Source of the DNA: Ruegeria arenilitoris
Lineage (GTDB): Bacteria > Pseudomonadota > Alphaproteobacteria > Rhodobacterales > Rhodobacteraceae
DNA: 64,000 nucleotides
Assembly (NCBI RefSeq): GCF_042675705.1
Contig: NZ_JBHTJJ010000001.1
Strand: one strand, 5' to 3'
Position numbers and translations under genes: made by a program. Numbering within the stretch: the first letter of the stretch is position 1; each line of letters begins with the position of its first letter. This document shows, in pieces, positions 44,086 to 52,437 of the stretch. The notes beneath the pieces were generated by a model, which worked only from the letters and a program-made list of their open reading frames with translations, was not told the origin of the DNA and ran no database searches.

Positions 44086-45363
44086 TTACTTGCGAAGGAT
44101 CGAACGCCCCGCGTATTCCGCGACCTCGCCCAGCGATTCCTCGATGCGGATCAGCTGGTTGTACTTGGCCAGCCGGTCCGACCGCGCCAGCGAGCCGGTC
44201 TTGATCTGACCGCAGTTGGTCGCCACGGCCAGATCGGCGATGGTGGCGTCCTCGGTCTCGCCCGACCGGTGGGACATCACGTTAGTGTAGCCGGCCCGGT
44301 GCGCCATATCCACGGCGCGCAGCGTTTCGGTCAGCGAACCGATCTGGTTCACCTTGACCAGCATCGAGTTGGCGCAGCCTTTCTCGATCCCCTCGGCCAG
44401 GCGCGCCGGGTTGGTCACGAACAGGTCGTCACCCACCAGCTGCACCTTGCCGCCCAGCTCGTCGGTCAGCGCCTTCCAGCCGTCCCAGTCATCCTCGGAC
44501 ATGCCGTCCTCGATCGAAATGATCGGATAGTCGTTCACCAGGGCTGCCAGATAGGCCACGTTCTCGTCGCTGCTGAGCGTCTTGCCCTCGCCCGCCAGAA
44601 CGTATTTGCCATCTTTGAAATATTCGGTCGCGGCGCAATCGAGCGCCAGATAAATCTCGTCACCCGGCTTGTAGCCCGCCTTCTCGATCGACTTGAGGAT
44701 GAAATCCAGCGCCTCGCGGGTCGAGGCGATGTTGGGGGCAAACCCGCCCTCGTCGCCGACACCGGTGGCCAGCCCGGCGGCCGACAGTTCCTTTTTCAGG
44801 GTGTGGAACACTTCCGAACCCATGCGCACCGCCTCGCGGATGTTGCTGGCGGCCACGGGCATGATCATGAATTCCTGGATGTCGATCGGGTTGTCGGCAT
44901 GTTCGCCGCCATTGATAATGTTCATCATCGGCACTGGCAGGACGCGCGCCGAGGTACCACCCACGTAGCGATAGAGCGGCTGGGTGGTGAAATCCGCGGC
45001 CGCCTTGGCCACCGCCAGCGAGACGCCCAGAATTGCGTTCGCACCCAGACGGGCCTTGTTGGGTGTGCCGTCCAGCTCGATCATCGCGGCGTCGATCGCC
45101 ACCTGATCGGTCGCATCAAAGCCCACAAGCTCTTCGGCGATCTCGCCATTCACGGCGGCCACGGCTTCGAGCACGCCCTTGCCCATGTAACGGGACTTGT
45201 CGCCATCGCGCTTTTCAACCGCCTCATAGGCGCCGGTCGATGCGCCCGAAGGCACGGCCGCCCGGCCCATGGTGCCGTCTTCCAGAACCACGTCCACCTC
45301 GACGGTGGGGTTGCCCCGGCTGTCCAGGATTTCGCGTGCGTGGATGTCGATGATGGTGCTCAT
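44086..45363 (-). CDS. eno: Enolase
   Basis: Interconverts 2-phosphoglycerate and phosphoenolpyruvate and is also a degradosome component in many bacteria. It has 425 residues. It starts MSTIIDIHAREILDSRGNPT; SIEDGMSEDDWDGWK near residue 285 and LLVKVNQIGSLTET near 337 are the enolase signatures. The ATG two lines below the open-frame limit was chosen because it begins the conserved protein. A LacI-type palindrome lies 71-84 bases upstream. Confidence 0.98.
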   Translation of the reverse strand: MSTIIDIHAREILDSRGNPTVEVDVVLEDGTMGRAAVPSGASTGAYEAVEKRDGDKSRYMGKGVLEAVAAVNGEIAEELVGFDATDQVAIDAAMIELDGTPNKARLGANAILGVSLAVAKAAADFTTQPLYRYVGGTSARVLPVPMMNIINGGEHADNPIDIQEFMIMPVAASNIREAVRMGSEVFHTLKKELSAAGLATGVGDEGGFAPNIASTREALDFILKSIEKAGYKPGDEIYLALDCAATEYFKDGKYVLAGEGKTLSSDENVAYLAALVNDYPIISIEDGMSEDDWDGWKALTDELGGKVQLVGDDLFVTNPARLAEGIEKGCANSMLVKVNQIGSLTETLRAVDMAHRAGYTNVMSHRSGETEDATIADLAVATNCGQIKTGSLARSDRLAKYNQLIRIEESLGEVAEYAGRSILRK

Positions 45364-45433
45364 GATACCGGTCCCTGAAAATGCGTTCGGTTGCATGCCT
45401 CATACCAGCACGCGGGGAAAAGTAAACCGGGTC

Positions 45434-45447
45434 CGTTATCGCTAACA
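45434..45447. promoter_or_regulatory. LacI-family-type operator upstream of eno (CceR-like)
   Basis: On the minus strand TGTTAGCGATAACG is a near-perfect palindrome with a central CG, the form of LacI-family sites. It resembles, from memory, the sites of the carbon-metabolism regulator CceR of Rhodobacter. It lies 71-84 bases before the eno start. Confidence 0.45.
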
Positions 45448-45467
45448 CGTATATTTTCCGGCCTTTA

Positions 45468-45497
45468 GCGCCAACAGCGGCGTGTTTGCGCCAACAG
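45468..45497. repeat. Ten-base direct repeat with 20-base period
   Basis: GCGCCAACAG occurs exactly at 45468 and 45488, two helical turns apart, between the EamA stop and the eno promoter region. It may be a tandem protein-binding site. Confidence 0.5.
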
Positions 45498-45498
45498 G

Positions 45499-46383
45499 TC
45501 AGCAGACCGCCGGGGCCATGGACCGCGCGATGCGCCGTTCGCGGATGAACGTGTACATGCCCGACCCGATGATCAGCGACGCGCCGATCATGGTCATCAG
45601 GTCCGGCCGTTCGCCGAACATCCACATCCCGGCCAGAATCGAGAACAGCAGCCGCGTATAGCGGAACGGCGTCAGGGCCGAGGCCTCGCCCACGCGCATT
45701 GCGGTCACGATCCCCAGATAGCCTAGAACACCGAAGCCAACGGCACCGACATAGGGTCCGATCTGCCCCATCTGTAGCGGCGCCAAGGGTTGCGCCGAGG
45801 TCAGCATCAGCACGCCGCCGGCAATTGCGACCGCCGCATAGGCCTGCAGCGCCACCACGGCCGAGGCCACCCGCGCGTCCAGCCGGCGGGTGATCAGGTC
45901 CCGCGCGGCAATGGCGATGACGCTGGCCACCACGAACAGAGCCTCGGGCCGAAACCCGTCCAGACCGGGGCGGATGATCATCAGAACGCCGATGAACCCG
46001 ACTCCGATTGCGCTCCAACGGCGCCAGCCGACTTGCTCGCGCAGGAAAAGTGCGGCCCCCATCGTGACCACCAGCGGCATCGCCTGGAACACGGCCGCAA
46101 CGGTCGACAGGTCGACAAGGGACAATGCGGTGACAAAACTCAGCGCCCCGACCGCCTCGGTGCACGCGCGGATCACGAACAGCGGTTGCCAGGCGGCCGA
46201 GTCAAAGATCGGTTTGCGTGTCACGATGGCCATGGCAGCAAAGACAAGTGCGCAGAACAGCCCCAGCACGATCATGACCTGACCGGTCGGCACGGTGACC
46301 GACAGATGCTTGATGAACATGTCCTCAAGCGTGAAGGCGGCCATAGCGCCGATGACCAGCAGGATGCCGTTCGCGTTGTTCAT
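45499..46383 (-). CDS. EamA-family (DMT) transporter 2
   Basis: A 294-residue inner-membrane transporter with ten hydrophobic segments in two EamA halves (AMAAFTLEDMFIKHLSVTVP at the start, PFRYTRLLFSILAGMWMFGE near residue 245). Related in layout to S-adenosylmethionine/drug exporters of the family, but the substrate is unknown. The start was set at MNNANG; the frame continues upstream without a better signal. It is upstream of eno in the same direction, 135 bases apart. Confidence 0.87.
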   Translation of the reverse strand: MNNANGILLVIGAMAAFTLEDMFIKHLSVTVPTGQVMIVLGLFCALVFAAMAIVTRKPIFDSAAWQPLFVIRACTEAVGALSFVTALSLVDLSTVAAVFQAMPLVVTMGAALFLREQVGWRRWSAIGVGFIGVLMIIRPGLDGFRPEALFVVASVIAIAARDLITRRLDARVASAVVALQAYAAVAIAGGVLMLTSAQPLAPLQMGQIGPYVGAVGFGVLGYLGIVTAMRVGEASALTPFRYTRLLFSILAGMWMFGERPDLMTMIGASLIIGSGMYTFIRERRIARSMAPAVC

Positions 46384-46531
46384 GTCGTTGCCTATTGATT
46401 TCGGACGGCTTAATTGCCGCGTCGCAACGCAGAAGACCCGGATCGCGCCCCTGTGGCAAGCGCGAAGAGGGCTTCGAATCATGAATAGATTTTAGATGAC
46501 CAATCGCTTTTGGTGATGTGTCCCGGCTGGG

Positions 46532-46945
46532 TCAGTCCTTGTCCAGCGGAACTCCGTACAATTCCAACCGATGACCTTTCAGACGATAGCCTAGCTTCGA
46601 GGCGATCTTTTCCTGCAGGGCTTCGATCTCGGGGTCCACGAATTCGATCACTTCGCCCGAGTTCATGTCGATCAGATGATCGTGGTGGTCGCGTTCGGCG
46701 TCCTCATAGCGCGCGCGCCCGTCGCCGAATTCCAGCCTTTCGAGGATGCCGGCCTCTTCGAAAAGCTTGACGGTGCGATAGACGGTTGCGATCGAAATGC
46801 CCGCATCCAGCGCCGAGGCGCGGGCGTACAATTCCTCGACATCGGGATGATCATCACTGTCCTGCAGCACCTGCGCGATGGTCCGACGCTGGCCGGTCAT
46901 GCGCAGGCCTTTGGCTTCGCAACGCGCGATGATCGTGTCCGCCAT
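46532..46945 (-). CDS. fur: Fur-family metal regulator (Fur/Mur type)
   Basis: A metal-responsive repressor of 137 residues. The winged helix is at residues 15-65 (RMTGQRRTIAQVLQDSDDHP, ISIATVYRTVKLF). The metal-binding stretch ERDHHDHLIDMNSGEVIEF follows, then a dimerisation domain ending HRLELYGVPL. It matches the alphaproteobacterial Fur/Mur branch and not Irr (no Irr haem motif) or Zur. In this lineage such proteins often answer to manganese as well as iron. No clear operator is seen in its own 81-base upstream gap. Confidence 0.9.
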   Translation of the reverse strand: MADTIIARCEAKGLRMTGQRRTIAQVLQDSDDHPDVEELYARASALDAGISIATVYRTVKLFEEAGILERLEFGDGRARYEDAERDHHDHLIDMNSGEVIEFVDPEIEALQEKIASKLGYRLKGHRLELYGVPLDKD

Positions 46946-47026
46946 GTCATCCCCCAGAATCCGTTCGGGTTTCTGTCTTAGTACGTCCGCGCGGATTTCG
47001 CCACTGCGATTTGCGCCCGCTGCGCT

Positions 47027-47731
47027 TCAGCCCGACAACCGCAGATCGGCCCAGACCGGCAGGTGGTCCGAGGCGATATGCGCGGGCCTTTCCCCGTGAA
47101 CACCGTGGGCCAGCGCCTCGAGCCCGCCGCCCAGCGCGATCCGGTCCAGCGCCCCCAGCGGCTGCGCGGCAGGAAAGCTGGGCACCGGCGGCAGGAACCG
47201 CATACCGGGGGCCAGGTGGTCCAGCACGGGCTGGCGTGACCATTCGTTGAAATCCCCGGCCCAGACCGTAGGCATCTGCTCCAGAGCGCGCTCATCCTGC
47301 CGCAGATGGACGATCTGCTGCCGACGCCACGCCGAGAACAGTCCCAGATGCATCCCCATCACCCGCAAAGGCCCAATATGGGTGTCGAACTCGACCCGGA
47401 CCGCCCCGCGCGGCTCGAGCCCCGGCAGGTCATGATGCGCAGCGCAGCGCACCTGAATGCGGTCGCCCCGCCAGATCACCGCGTTGCCATGCCAGCCCAG
47501 ACTACCCGCACCGCCCAGATCGACGATCTTCCAACCAGCCTCGTCCAGCATGAAATGCGGCAGCGCCGCCGGGCGCGGCGGCAGGCGCTTGTCGGCCTCT
47601 TGCAGCACCACGATATCGGCGCCCAGCCGGTCCAGCACCTGCAGGATGCGCTGCGGCTGGCGTCGCAGGTCCAGCCCGACGCATTTCTGGATGTTGTAGC
47701 TGGCAAGGCGCAGCTTGGGCAAATTGGTCAT
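47027..47731 (-). CDS. Endonuclease/exonuclease/phosphatase-family protein
   Basis: A 234-residue EEP-fold metal-dependent phosphoesterase. Active-site pieces in order: LASYNIQKC near residue 8, VVLQEAD near 38, VMGMHLGL near 113, WAGDFNEWSR near 145 and ASDHLPVWADL at the end. Substrate may be a nucleic acid or a phospholipid and cannot be told. The start was set at MTNLPK, which begins the first strand. It is the only gene between the fur-type gene and selO. Confidence 0.87.
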   Translation of the reverse strand: MTNLPKLRLASYNIQKCVGLDLRRQPQRILQVLDRLGADIVVLQEADKRLPPRPAALPHFMLDEAGWKIVDLGGAGSLGWHGNAVIWRGDRIQVRCAAHHDLPGLEPRGAVRVEFDTHIGPLRVMGMHLGLFSAWRRQQIVHLRQDERALEQMPTVWAGDFNEWSRQPVLDHLAPGMRFLPPVPSFPAAQPLGALDRIALGGGLEALAHGVHGERPAHIASDHLPVWADLRLSG

Positions 47732-47817
47732 CTGTTTTCTACGGTTGTACCACGTCAGGATTCGCAGGATCGCGCCCGGACGCAAGCCGATAGTTCAGCA
47801 CAGATGCCGAAACCCGC

Positions 47818-49236
47818 TCAGGTGCCGCAAAAGGTGGCATGCACCACCTCATCCTGCGTGGGCGGGCGCCTCAGGTCGGCGGCGTCGGGCTGGTCGTCAT
47901 AGGGCCGGGCCAGCACCGCGTTCAGCCGGTGGAACGGGGCATAGTCGCCCTGAACGGCGGCCTGGATCATCTGCTCGACCCGGTGGTTGCGTGGAATGAA
48001 AGCCGGGTTGGCCGCGCGCATCACCGCCTCCGGGTCACCCTCGCGTGTCAGCCGCGCGCGCCACCCCTCGGCCCAGCTGTCGAAAGCCGCCGGATCGGTG
48101 AACTGGTCCCGCGCCGCATCGCTGCCCAGCGCGCGGAAGGTGTTGGTGAAATCGGCCTGGTTCTGCGCCATCCGCGTCAGCAGGTCCGAGATCAGCGCAA
48201 GGTCGTCATCCTCCTCGGTGGTCAAGCCGATCTTGGCCCGGAACCGGCGCAGCCAGTGCTGCTGCATCAAATCGGGCATGGCATGGACGATCTCGGTCGC
48301 CTCTTCCACGGCGGCCTGCTTGTCCTCGATCTGCTGGATCAGTGCCGTCGCAAGCTGTGCAAGGTTCCACACCGCGATCTCGGGCTGGTTGGAATAGGCA
48401 TAGCGCCCCATCCGGTCGATCGAGCTGTAGACGGTATTCGGATGATAGCTGTCCATGAAGGCGCAGGGGCCATAGTCGATGGTTTCGCCCGAAATGGCGC
48501 AGTTGTCGGTGTTCATCACCCCGTGGATGAAACCCACCGCCATCCATTGCGCGATCAACGCGGCCTGCGCGTCACGCACGGCGCACAGCAGGCCCATCGG
48601 CCCGACGGCGTCCGGGTAATGGCGTTCAATGGCATAATCCGTCAGCCGCCGTAGATCGGCGATCTGGCCGCGTGCGGCGAATACCTGGAACGTACCCACC
48701 CGCAGATGGCTCTGCGCCACGCGGGTCAGCACCGCGCCGGGCATCGGGCCTTCGCGCAGCACGACCTCACCGGTTTCCACCGCCGCCAAAGCGCGTGTGG
48801 TGGGAATGCCCAGCGCATGCATCGCCTCGGACACGACATATTCGCGCAGAACCGGCCCCAGCCAGGCCCGCCCGTCGCCCTGCCGCGAGAACGGCGTGCG
48901 TCCCGAGCCCTTGAGCTGAATGTCGCGGCGGATCCCGTCCGTACCCACAACCTCGCCCAGCAGCACCGCGCGCCCGTCGCCCAGCTGCGGGTTGTAGTTG
49001 CCGAACTGGTGGCCGGAATACAGCTGCGCCAGCGGCTCGGCCCCGTCAGGCAGGGTATTGCCTGCAAAAACCTCGGCCATGTCCTGCGCGTCGCCGGGCG
49101 AGATGCCCAGCACCTGCGCCAGATCATCATTGAAAGCCACCAGCCGTGGCGCGCGCACGGGTTCGGGCGACTGGCGCGCATAAAAGGCGCCGGGCAGCCG
49201 GGCATAGGAATTGTCGAAGGGGATCGTCAGGGTCAT
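47818..49236 (-). CDS. selO: Protein adenylyltransferase SelO
   Basis: A pseudokinase-fold enzyme that transfers AMP to Ser, Thr or Tyr of target proteins, a redox-linked function. It has 472 residues. The nucleotide-binding LKGSGRTPFSRQGDGRAWLG is near residue 105, and VMNTDNCAISGETIDYGPCAFMD is near residue 235. The C-terminus TFCGT has Cys where eukaryotic SelO has selenocysteine. No strong ribosome-binding site is visible, and the ATG was chosen by the conserved N-terminus. It is divergent from the cupin gene. Confidence 0.95.
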   Translation of the reverse strand: MTLTIPFDNSYARLPGAFYARQSPEPVRAPRLVAFNDDLAQVLGISPGDAQDMAEVFAGNTLPDGAEPLAQLYSGHQFGNYNPQLGDGRAVLLGEVVGTDGIRRDIQLKGSGRTPFSRQGDGRAWLGPVLREYVVSEAMHALGIPTTRALAAVETGEVVLREGPMPGAVLTRVAQSHLRVGTFQVFAARGQIADLRRLTDYAIERHYPDAVGPMGLLCAVRDAQAALIAQWMAVGFIHGVMNTDNCAISGETIDYGPCAFMDSYHPNTVYSSIDRMGRYAYSNQPEIAVWNLAQLATALIQQIEDKQAAVEEATEIVHAMPDLMQQHWLRRFRAKIGLTTEEDDDLALISDLLTRMAQNQADFTNTFRALGSDAARDQFTDPAAFDSWAEGWRARLTREGDPEAVMRAANPAFIPRNHRVEQMIQAAVQGDYAPFHRLNAVLARPYDDQPDAADLRRPPTQDEVVHATFCGT

Positions 49237-49302
49237 GGCGCAAACATATGATCTGTGCGCAGTATTGCCAGCACCAAATCCTATCGCCTTGAAAGGCCCA
49301 TC

Positions 49303-49722
49303 ATGACCGCCGACCAGATCATCGACCACCTGCAACTGCAGCCCCACCCCGAAGGCGGCTGGTATGCCGAGACATGGCGCGCGGACAACAGCGGCCGCCC
49401 GACCGCGACCTGCATCTATTTCCTGCTGAAACAGGACGAGGCCAGCCACTGGCACCGGGTTGATGCGGCCGAGATCTGGCTGTTTCACGCCGGCGCACCG
49501 CTGATCCTGTCGATCAGTGAGACTGATACCGGACCGGCAAGCGATCACATGCTGTCCCCTGACCTAAGCGAAGGTACGCCTCAGGTCATCGTACCCGCCG
49601 GGCATTGGCAGGCCGCCCGCAGCACCGGGGACTACACATTGGTCAGCTGTACCGTCTCGCCGGGGTTCCAGTTCGACGGGTTCGAACTGGCACCGCCGGA
49701 GTTCGACATTCCCAGAGGCTAA
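49303..49722 (+). CDS. Cupin-domain protein (DUF985)
   Basis: A 139-residue beta-barrel protein of the cupin_5 type: LQPHPEGGWYAETW near residue 11, SHWHRVDAAEIWLFHAG near 50 and LVSCTVSPGFQFDGFEL near 119. The His residues could bind a metal. The function of the family is unknown. Divergent from selO by 66 bases. Confidence 0.9.
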   Translation: MTADQIIDHLQLQPHPEGGWYAETWRADNSGRPTATCIYFLLKQDEASHWHRVDAAEIWLFHAGAPLILSISETDTGPASDHMLSPDLSEGTPQVIVPAGHWQAARSTGDYTLVSCTVSPGFQFDGFELAPPEFDIPRG

Positions 49723-49812
49723 ACCTTCAGTCCTTGCTGAACCATGCTTGAACTTGCCCTGCCCGATGCGGCAAGGTTCGCTTGTGTATGATTGGGCAAG
49801 GACGAGGGCGCG

Positions 49813-51354
49813 ATGCGGCTGATCAAGACTTTGGTGACCGTGGCCGTAATCCTCGGCTTGGTCGTGCTTGGGCTGCGGTTGGCCTTTCCGCTGCCCGAGA
49901 CCAATTTCTCGGAGCAGACATACCGGCAGCCGACGGATTGGACTGGTCCGCTGGGCCAAGCCATCGAGCCGGCGATGCAGCGCAATCCCGGACTGGACGG
50001 CGTCCGCCCCCTTGGTCAGGGGCATACCGCATTTGCCGCACGCGCCATTCTCGCGCGTGAGGCGGTCTCGTCCATCGATGCCCAATACTATATCTGGCAG
50101 GATGACGTGACCGGCCTGATGCTGCTGGACGAATTGCGTGCGGCGGCGGAGCGAGGCGTACGCGTGCGCCTCCTGGTCGATGACAACGGCATCTCGGGGC
50201 TGGACCCGCTTCTGGCTGAACTGGATGCCATGCCAACGGCCCATGTCCGCATCTTCAACCCGTTCACGCTGCGCAATCCCAAGCTGCTGTCCTATCTGTT
50301 CGATTTCGGAAGGTTGAACCGTCGCATGCACAACAAGTCCATGACGGTGGACGGCGTGGCCACGATTGTCGGGGGCCGAAACATCGGCGACATCTACTTC
50401 GACTATGGGGCCGGGACGCACTATCTGGATGTCGATACCATCGCGATCGGTCCGATCGTGGACGAGGTTGCAGCGTCGTTCGATGCCTACTGGAACAGCA
50501 GCTCGGCCTATGATGCCGCGTTGTTCCTGCCTGCAGCGACCGATCCAAGCCTGGAGGCATTGGCCGAGGCCGCGCGTCAGACCGCTGCCGGGGCCGGATA
50601 CCAAAAGGCGATCCGCGACAATGAACTGGCCGACCGCATCGCCGCCCGCGATCTGCCGTTCGAGTGGAGCGCGGTCGAACTTTTTGTCGATGACCCGGCA
50701 AAGGGACTTGGACAGGTGGAGGACGAGAACCTCATGGTCGAGCGTCTCATCGCCTTTGCCGAAAGCTCTGAGATATCGCTCGATCTGGTCTCGGCCTATT
50801 TCATTCCCGGTCCCCGCGGGGCCGAGTTGCTCGAGCGGTTGGCGTCATCCGGGGTCAAAGTCCGGGTCCTGACCAATTCACTGGATGCGACCGATGTGAT
50901 GCCGGTTCATGCCGCCTACATGGCCTATCGCGACGACCTGCTGGCAACCGGGGTCCAGTTGCTGGAGCTGCGCGCGTTGCGCGACGAGCACAAGGAACGC
51001 AGCCTGCCCGAAATTCTTGCAGGCTCCGCCTCGGGCCTGCATGCAAAGGTGTTTGGCTCGGATGGCAAAAGGATCTTTATCGGCTCATACAATCTGGACC
51101 CGCGTTCGGCCCGGCTGAACACCGAGATGGGCCTGCTGATCGAGAGCCCCACGATCGCGACAGATCTGGCCCGGCAACTGGACAAGCCGGAATTTGCCTA
51201 TCGCGTCGAGATGGACGATGACGGTGGGCTGGTCTGGGTTCAGCAGACCAAGGACGGGACGACCACGACCTTTGAGACCGACCCGAACACCTCGCGTTTC
51301 CAGCGCGGCCTTGCCGCCGTCGTCAGATGGCTGCCGGTCGAGTGGATGCTCTGA
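49813..51354 (+). CDS. Phospholipase D-family protein, ClsC-like
   Basis: A membrane-anchored phospholipase-D superfamily member of 513 residues, the size of cardiolipin synthase C (YmdC). A hydrophobic N-terminal segment (residues 4-24) precedes two HKD motifs: HNKSMTVDG near residue 170 and LHAKVFGSDGKRIFIGSYN near 410, each followed by Asn/Ser ligands. It would transfer phosphatidyl groups or hydrolyse phospholipids at the inner membrane. Start at MRLIKTL; an upstream TTG is weaker. Confidence 0.88.
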   Translation: MRLIKTLVTVAVILGLVVLGLRLAFPLPETNFSEQTYRQPTDWTGPLGQAIEPAMQRNPGLDGVRPLGQGHTAFAARAILAREAVSSIDAQYYIWQDDVTGLMLLDELRAAAERGVRVRLLVDDNGISGLDPLLAELDAMPTAHVRIFNPFTLRNPKLLSYLFDFGRLNRRMHNKSMTVDGVATIVGGRNIGDIYFDYGAGTHYLDVDTIAIGPIVDEVAASFDAYWNSSSAYDAALFLPAATDPSLEALAEAARQTAAGAGYQKAIRDNELADRIAARDLPFEWSAVELFVDDPAKGLGQVEDENLMVERLIAFAESSEISLDLVSAYFIPGPRGAELLERLASSGVKVRVLTNSLDATDVMPVHAAYMAYRDDLLATGVQLLELRALRDEHKERSLPEILAGSASGLHAKVFGSDGKRIFIGSYNLDPRSARLNTEMGLLIESPTIATDLARQLDKPEFAYRVEMDDDGGLVWVQQTKDGTTTTFETDPNTSRFQRGLAAVVRWLPVEWML

Positions 51355-51366
51355 CCACCGCTGGCG

Positions 51367-51819
51367 TCAGTTCAGGACCGCGATCGACAGGTTCAGAACA
51401 GTCGCAAACGCCACCCATGCCAGATAGGGCACGAACGCCCATGCCGAAACGCGGTCCACCGGGCGGACACGCGCGATGAACAGCACGATCACCACCAGCA
51501 GCGACAGGATCACTACCAATGCCAGCCACGGCTGGTGCAGCACGAAGAATGCGGGCGACCACAGGAAGTTCAGGCCCAGCTGCGCCCACCACAGGCGCGT
51601 TGCGGGCGATCCTCGGTCGCGTTCGAACTGCCGCCATCCCGCCATCGCGATCAGGACGTACAGAACCGTCCAGACCGGGCCGAACACCCAGCCCGGCGGG
51701 TTGAAGACCGGTTTGTTCAGGTTTGCATACCACTCCCCCGGCCCCGTCAGAGTGCCGATCAGTATGCCGCCTCCCATTACCAGAACCAGAAATGCGATAC
51801 GTGTCAGGGTCTTGGTCAT
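51367..51819 (-). CDS. tspO: TspO/MBR-family membrane protein
   Basis: The bacterial homologue of the mitochondrial benzodiazepine receptor, an outer- or inner-membrane tryptophan-rich protein binding porphyrins and related ligands. It has 150 residues and five membrane helices. The signature KPVFNPPGWVFGPVWTVLYV is near residue 35, and WAQLGLNFLWSPAFF near 78. In Rhodobacter it affects pigment gene expression, but no such genes are in this window. It is convergent with the phospholipase-D gene. Confidence 0.93.
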   Translation of the reverse strand: MTKTLTRIAFLVLVMGGGILIGTLTGPGEWYANLNKPVFNPPGWVFGPVWTVLYVLIAMAGWRQFERDRGSPATRLWWAQLGLNFLWSPAFFVLHQPWLALVVILSLLVVIVLFIARVRPVDRVSAWAFVPYLAWVAFATVLNLSIAVLN

Positions 51820-51848
51820 GCCGGTTCCATCCGCAGGTGCACTGCCGC

Positions 51849-52361
51849 TCAGCAGGTCCCGACCGGTATAGCCGCGCGGGCCGCCGACGAAAAGACGCCA
51901 CGCTGCGGGTTCTGCGCGCCTTCCAGAGAGACTATCGCACCCTGGATCTCAGCCCCCGAAACGGTGATCTCGCGTCCGCCGCCTGTGTCATCCACGTCGA
52001 TCGTAAAGGCGATTTCTGCTCCGGGAGGCATGGACCGGATGTCCAGATCGACCATTGACTGCCCGTCCTGAACCTGAGGCAACCCGTTCAGAAACTCGGA
52101 CCCCGAAACCATTTCAAAGGGCTGAAACACTTCAACCCCTGCCCCCGAGCCGGTGACATCAAAGATCAGCCCGCCCTGCGACGAAGACAAATCCAGACGC
52201 ACCGTTGCAGCAGACAGGCTGCAATCGCTGGCGTTGCGAAGAACGAAGCGGTCCTTTGGCGCTCCCTCGACGAACTCAACCTGCACGTCGGCCATGGCGG
52301 GCACTGCGAGCATGAACGCGGCGGCACAACCGGCCGCATTTTTGACAAGGGAACCGATCAT
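51849..52361 (-). CDS. Secreted protein of aggregation-factor-core type
   Basis: A 170-residue periplasmic or secreted protein. A signal peptide ends near residue 26 (AVPAMA), and the mature part is a beta-rich domain (FVLRNASDCSLSAATVRLDL, then GGREITVSGAEIQGAIVSL), ending in Cys. The name comes from roseobacter proteins annotated as aggregation factor core; the role is not known. I chose the second of two close ATGs because GGAG lies six bases before it. It precedes anmK in the opposite half of the region. Confidence 0.7.
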   Translation of the reverse strand: MIGSLVKNAAGCAAAFMLAVPAMADVQVEFVEGAPKDRFVLRNASDCSLSAATVRLDLSSSQGGLIFDVTGSGAGVEVFQPFEMVSGSEFLNGLPQVQDGQSMVDLDIRSMPPGAEIAFTIDVDDTGGGREITVSGAEIQGAIVSLEGAQNPQRGVFSSAARAAIPVGTC

Positions 52362-52437
52362 CTTCATCTCCGGCGTTGTTGTGGCTACTGCTACAATTAC
52401 GCCCGAGCGCCTTGGCAGGATCATTTTTCGCCGCGTT

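Noticed and set aside
49750..49779. Hairpin GAACTTGCC/GGCAAGGTTC after the cupin gene
   Set aside because: One base is bulged and no T-tract follows, so it is not a convincing terminator, and no regulatory role is evident.
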